NCBI GenBank assembly: GCA_028386065.3
Contig: JAKUCV010003057.1
Location: 196,469 to 260,468, forward strand
Origin: Turnera subulata
Taxonomy: Eukaryota; Streptophyta; Magnoliopsida; Malpighiales; Passifloraceae
Reading direction: 5' to 3'
DNA: 64,000 bases
Below, one piece after another: positions 60,522 to 64,000 of this stretch. A program made the translations under genes and the position numbers. Under the pieces are notes generated by a model that saw only the letters and a list, made by a program, of their open reading frames with translations, had not been told where the DNA came from and ran no database searches. The stretch's first letter is position 1. Every line of letters begins with the position of its first letter.

Positions 60522-60893
60522 ACATCAGTCGTGAAAATTTGTCTAGCAAATCCGTCAACACTTAGATTCTCATACCAAATAAAATTGAGATTGCACTCAA
60601 TCCCAAACAGGGGAAAAAAGAGTTATATCCAGATTTTGGTGCCAAAAGATAAATTTTCAGCCAAATCACTAAAGGAAAAAAAATTAAATTTGCCTATTAG
60701 ATGGATTGAGGTGCTGTAAATAACTTATATAATTGTTTCATTTAGTTCAAATCATAACTATAATTTTCTAAAATTAATAGTTGGGTTGGGATTTTTCTAT
60801 TATTAAATTCGAGATCTGATATCAAAGGGAAGAGATGATTTAAAAGATGTGACTGGGCTATTTCTAAGGCTAATAGAGGACAAATCAGTTAGA

Positions 60894-61076
60894 TTTTTTT
60901 TTATTCCCCACCAGGTATCTAAAGTTTTGCCCCGACCAATCCGGATTCGACCCGCATCGCGCACCTGGATATGGTGAGTGAGTCTCCCAATGGGATTTTT
61001 CTGCATACACGAGGACTCGAACCCGAGACCTCGCTTAACCAAATGACTTACTACTTAGACCAATCCCACATTGGTA
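60894..61076 (-). mobile_element. tRNA-derived SINE with 12-bp target duplication
   Basis: On the minus strand it starts ACCAATGTGGGATTGGTCTAA (A-box-like) with the B box GGTTCGAGTCC about 50 bp on. It ends in a run of A (T-run at 60894-60902 on plus). Flanks AAATCAGTTAGA (60882-60893) and AAATCAGGTAGA (61077-61088) differ by one base. It is about 180 bp with no coding capacity. Confidence 0.85.
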
Positions 61077-61535
61077 AAATCAGGTAGAAATTAAACCCAA
61101 TAGTCTTTATTTATTAGATCCCATTACAAAAAGGAGAAGAAGAAGAAAAGATCCCACTATTAAATTGGAACCAATAGCAAAACAAACAGAAAGAAAAATT
61201 AACCATATCTGTTACAGAAGCTGAAGGCCCAAAAACACTAATTTTTAGGCCTCAGCTGACTTGTGGAAGCCCCGAAAAAATATTATCTCTTATTCCAGAA
61301 TTGTTAGCTAGATTAGATAGTAGTCCATCCAATTTGAAGAAGACTAGGAAAACAATCAAGTAAAAAGAAGAAGAAACACTACAAGAAAAAAAAATAAATT
61401 TCAAGTAAACAAGCAGATATTGATAAATAAAAAATATGAAATACTAAACAAATCTTTATTGAAAAAATATATACTAAACATATACATACAAAGAGGTTAC
61501 CACATCTCACCCAATGTTTCCTAAACCATTAATTG

Positions 61536-62348
61536 TTTGTTTTTGAGAATCATTAATTTGCATTTCAAAAATTTTGGTTAGGGTATCCCTAGGAGAGTAC
61601 ATCAGAGATCAAGCATAGCCTCTAATGACCTGTACAAAGAGCAATAAAACATAGCTTCTCATGACCTATATAGCAACAACAAAAAGTAGCTCCTAATGAT
61701 CTATACAACAGCAACAAGGTAATCAAGAAAACTATGGAGGTGATAATGAGAAAACTTGATACACCAAAAGTCACAAAGTAGTTTCACGTCAGGCTTAAGA
61801 TTCTGCAGACCACAAAATCTATTTTTAAATCAGAACATAATGTAACAACAATGATATTTGTGGATCTGCAACAAGAAGTGTAATGCCCATTGTTCTGTTC
61901 TCGCCATAAATGATAAATGCAAACACCAAACTAAGCCTAGAATCATAGCTTTTAAGGTCTTCTTGTTGTGCAAATAACGTTTCACCTATGCAAATTCAAG
62001 TTGTCAAGAACCACCAATATGAGAGACATTGCAAAGTAATAGGAGGTTTGACCAAACTTGCAAAGAATGGGAAGTAAAGGAGAGGTTATTAATCAATATA
62101 TCTAAAACGAAGCAGAGTCTATAAAATGCAACAACTGGTTTTACTTTTATATCCTCCTAAAAGTTTATTTATTACAAATTATGCCTACTTGATTTTATTT
62201 TTTTTGTTGCCAATACATTAAAAATGATTAAAATACACTGTATACTTTTAAGGGACAAAGCAAAATGATACCAAACCAGTCAAATAAAGTGAGGGAGACA
62301 AGCACAGTAAAGAAAGTGAGGAGCATAGTAGAGCAGGTTATAGAGATT
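61536..62348. other. Intergenic; nothing supported
   Basis: A weak internal repetition of TAGC-TCTAATGACCTATACAA words occurs at 61610-61720. No gene, RNA or element boundary is supported. Confidence 0.4.
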
Positions 62349-64000
62349 TAGTAACAGCCCCGGTAATTATTTTTATGTTTTTACCGTCACCGTAAATTTA
62401 TTTTTACAGTTAATTACTATTAAAATTAATCTTGAATAATTAATTAACGGAAAACTACGCTTCGGAATACGAAACCGAGCACTGCCCCACGCTCGGGATT
62501 TTTTCTGCGGATTTTCTGGACCAAAGTTGGAATTTTTCGGGTCTAGGAATATCGAGAAAAGTCAAGATTAACCCCGAGTTATCGGGCTAGGAATTAATCA
62601 AGGGGGTATTATTAATATTTTCTGGACCGGACGGGACACGACTGCATAATGCAGCCGCCATGCCCTGTGCACATGTGAAGATTGGTCTTCACTGTGATGT
62701 CCGTGAAACGCCAGTTACTGCCCGTGACAATTTTGTCCCGCACTGCATGATTGCTCTATTTCTGCTTTTCTTCTCCTCTTTCCCAACACCACTATCTGCC
62801 TGCAAATCAAAAACCTGTCCTCTACCATTTCTTTTCCTGCCACACCTGCAAATCACCCACTACAAACACCATTAACCAGAAAATAAAACAAAAAAAAGAA
62901 GAGAACAGAAAGGAAAAAAAAAACCAAGCAACGAAGCCGGACACGCCACGTCATCGTCACCTTCCTCCTCTCCACCACGCACACTGTTCACGAAGGGGGG
63001 AACCACGCCGTCGCACCGGACACCACCCCTCCCATCACACTCCCCGTGCCGCCGCCGTCAAAACCCAGCCGCTGCCGCCCTGTTGCACCTCCTGACGCGC
63101 CGCCAGCAAGCGAGGACCCGACGGCCAGCTCGCTTGGATCCGACGCCGTTGCCACCTTCTACCGCCGCCGCTTCTCTTCCCTCGACGAGACACCACCGCC
63201 GTCGCCTCGCCTGCGTGCCGCCCCTGCTGCTGCTCATCCCGTCACGCCGCCTCGCCCTGGTCCTCGCCGTCGCGCCACCTGCACACCCGAGGTGAGCACG
63301 ACCCGGATGTGAGGATACGGGTCAGGAAGACCCGCGTGTGAGGAAACGGGTTTGGGTGAGTTAGGTTGGATTTGGGCTTGTGGGGTTTGGGTTGTGTGAG
63401 TTGGGTTAGGCTAAGTGTTGGTTGGGCTGAGAACTGGGCTTGGGGGTATTTGGGCTAGGAAGTGGCTTGTGGGTTTTGGTATATGGGCTCAGTGGTTAGG
63501 CTTGGGTTGTGTGAGTTAGGTTTGGGCTTGGACTTGGCCCAGTTCGGAAATAAATAATTAAAAAAAAAAGAAAGAAAATATATAATTCTGGAAGAGATTA
63601 AAAATTCTGGAAAAGGAATTAATTGGAAAAAAAATTAGTAAAAAGAGATATAATTTAGGTAAGTAATATTTAGGAAAGTAAATAGATATACTTTGGGAAT
63701 AATAGTGTTCTAGGAAAATATAGAGGAGACAAACAATAGTAGAGAAATTAAATTGAGGAAATAATTATGGAAAATAATAGTAACAATAATAGTAACTAAT
63801 CATTATGGGAAGTACATACTTGTAGGAATAAATTGGAAAGGGTATTATCAAGTAAGTATTGAACCGGAATAATATTTGGAAGTAAGTGTAGGTATAAGGA
63901 TAGTATTATTTAGACACCGGGAAGTAAATGGTGAATTATGACGACGATAGAAATAACCCGGGAAAGTATCGAGTTATCGCGTTAGTTATTACTTTTTACG
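62349..64000 (+). mobile_element. Tekay-related LTR, cut by the window edge
   Basis: Begins near 62350 with GTAACAGCCCCGGTAATT, followed by TTTTTACCGTCACCGTAAA, matching in reverse the end of the LTR at 39529-43227. Next come CGGAATACGAAACCGAGC and a GC-rich block (62640-63300), the same order as in the other LTRs of the family. The orientation is opposite to them. The far end is outside the window. Confidence 0.72.

Larger units (their letters stand above)
58896..61535. repeat. Segmental duplication, copy B (holds the broken multi-CLE gene)
   Basis: Direct-orientation partner of 48728-51055. It carries a SINE insertion (60894-61076) that is absent at the matching point of copy A near 50600. 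Confidence 0.88.

Noticed and set aside
63340..63540. G-rich TTGGG-type stretch as a quadruplex or telomere-like tract
   Set aside because: G-runs are spaced too irregularly for a clear quadruplex, and the plant telomere unit TTTAGGG is not repeated. It is part of an LTR.

Overview
The window looks like nuclear DNA of a eudicot flowering plant. It has intron-containing genes with GT/AG splice sites, a plant U-box kinase, a class IIIB acid phosphatase, CLE peptide precursors, and plant-type Copia (Sire), Gypsy (chromovirus/Tekay-like and Tat/Ogre-like), MULE, hAT, LINE, SINE and TRIM elements. Most of the 64 kb is transposon. The species cannot be told from the sequence alone.

Layout: 1-979 is the 5' part of a hAT (BED-finger) transposase gene on the minus strand. 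5972-6456 is a solo LTR. 6880-9200 is a complete three-exon acid phosphatase gene (268 aa). 10135-28372 is a three-level nest: an inverted-repeat MULE-like element with a 10-bp target duplication holds a Tekay-like Gypsy element (10799-28024), which holds a Sire-type Copia element (15284-23761) inside its RNase H region. 30037-34953 is a nine-exon U-box protein kinase gene (815 aa) with a solo LTR in its third intron. 37265-37848 is a 584-bp TRIM. 39151-43813 is a second MULE-like inverted-repeat element, again split by a Tekay-like LTR (3.7 kb, solo). 44.3-48.0 kb is a LINE ORF1 remnant split by a Pack-MULE that carries a PNG1 (peptide N-glycanase) exon fragment. 48.7-51.1 kb and 58.9-61.5 kb are two copies of a duplicated segment, each with a CLE precursor gene on the minus strand. 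Between them lie a Tat/Ogre-like 5' LTR split by another inverted-repeat element, and a short related solo LTR. A Tekay-related LTR starts near 62349 and runs off the window.

The most notable content is the CLE pair. The gene at 49105-50166 encodes a secreted 353-aa precursor with 17 tandem copies of a 16-residue unit, HEVPSGPNPGGN-LAIN. Its 12-residue core differs from the xylem-inhibiting peptide TDIF (HEVPSGPNPISN) only at positions 10 and 11. The last copy, REVPSGPNPIHN, looks instead like an A-type CLE. The second copy (59274-60434) also has 17 units but is broken by a 118-bp duplication and a 10-bp deletion. A SINE sits in the flank of this copy only, so it arrived after the segment was duplicated.

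The second notable signal is a 12-bp palindrome, AACATCGATGTT. It occurs 18-20 times, in closely spaced pairs, upstream of the TATA-like box in both Sire LTRs, and four times in the otherwise different solo LTR inside the U-box kinase gene.
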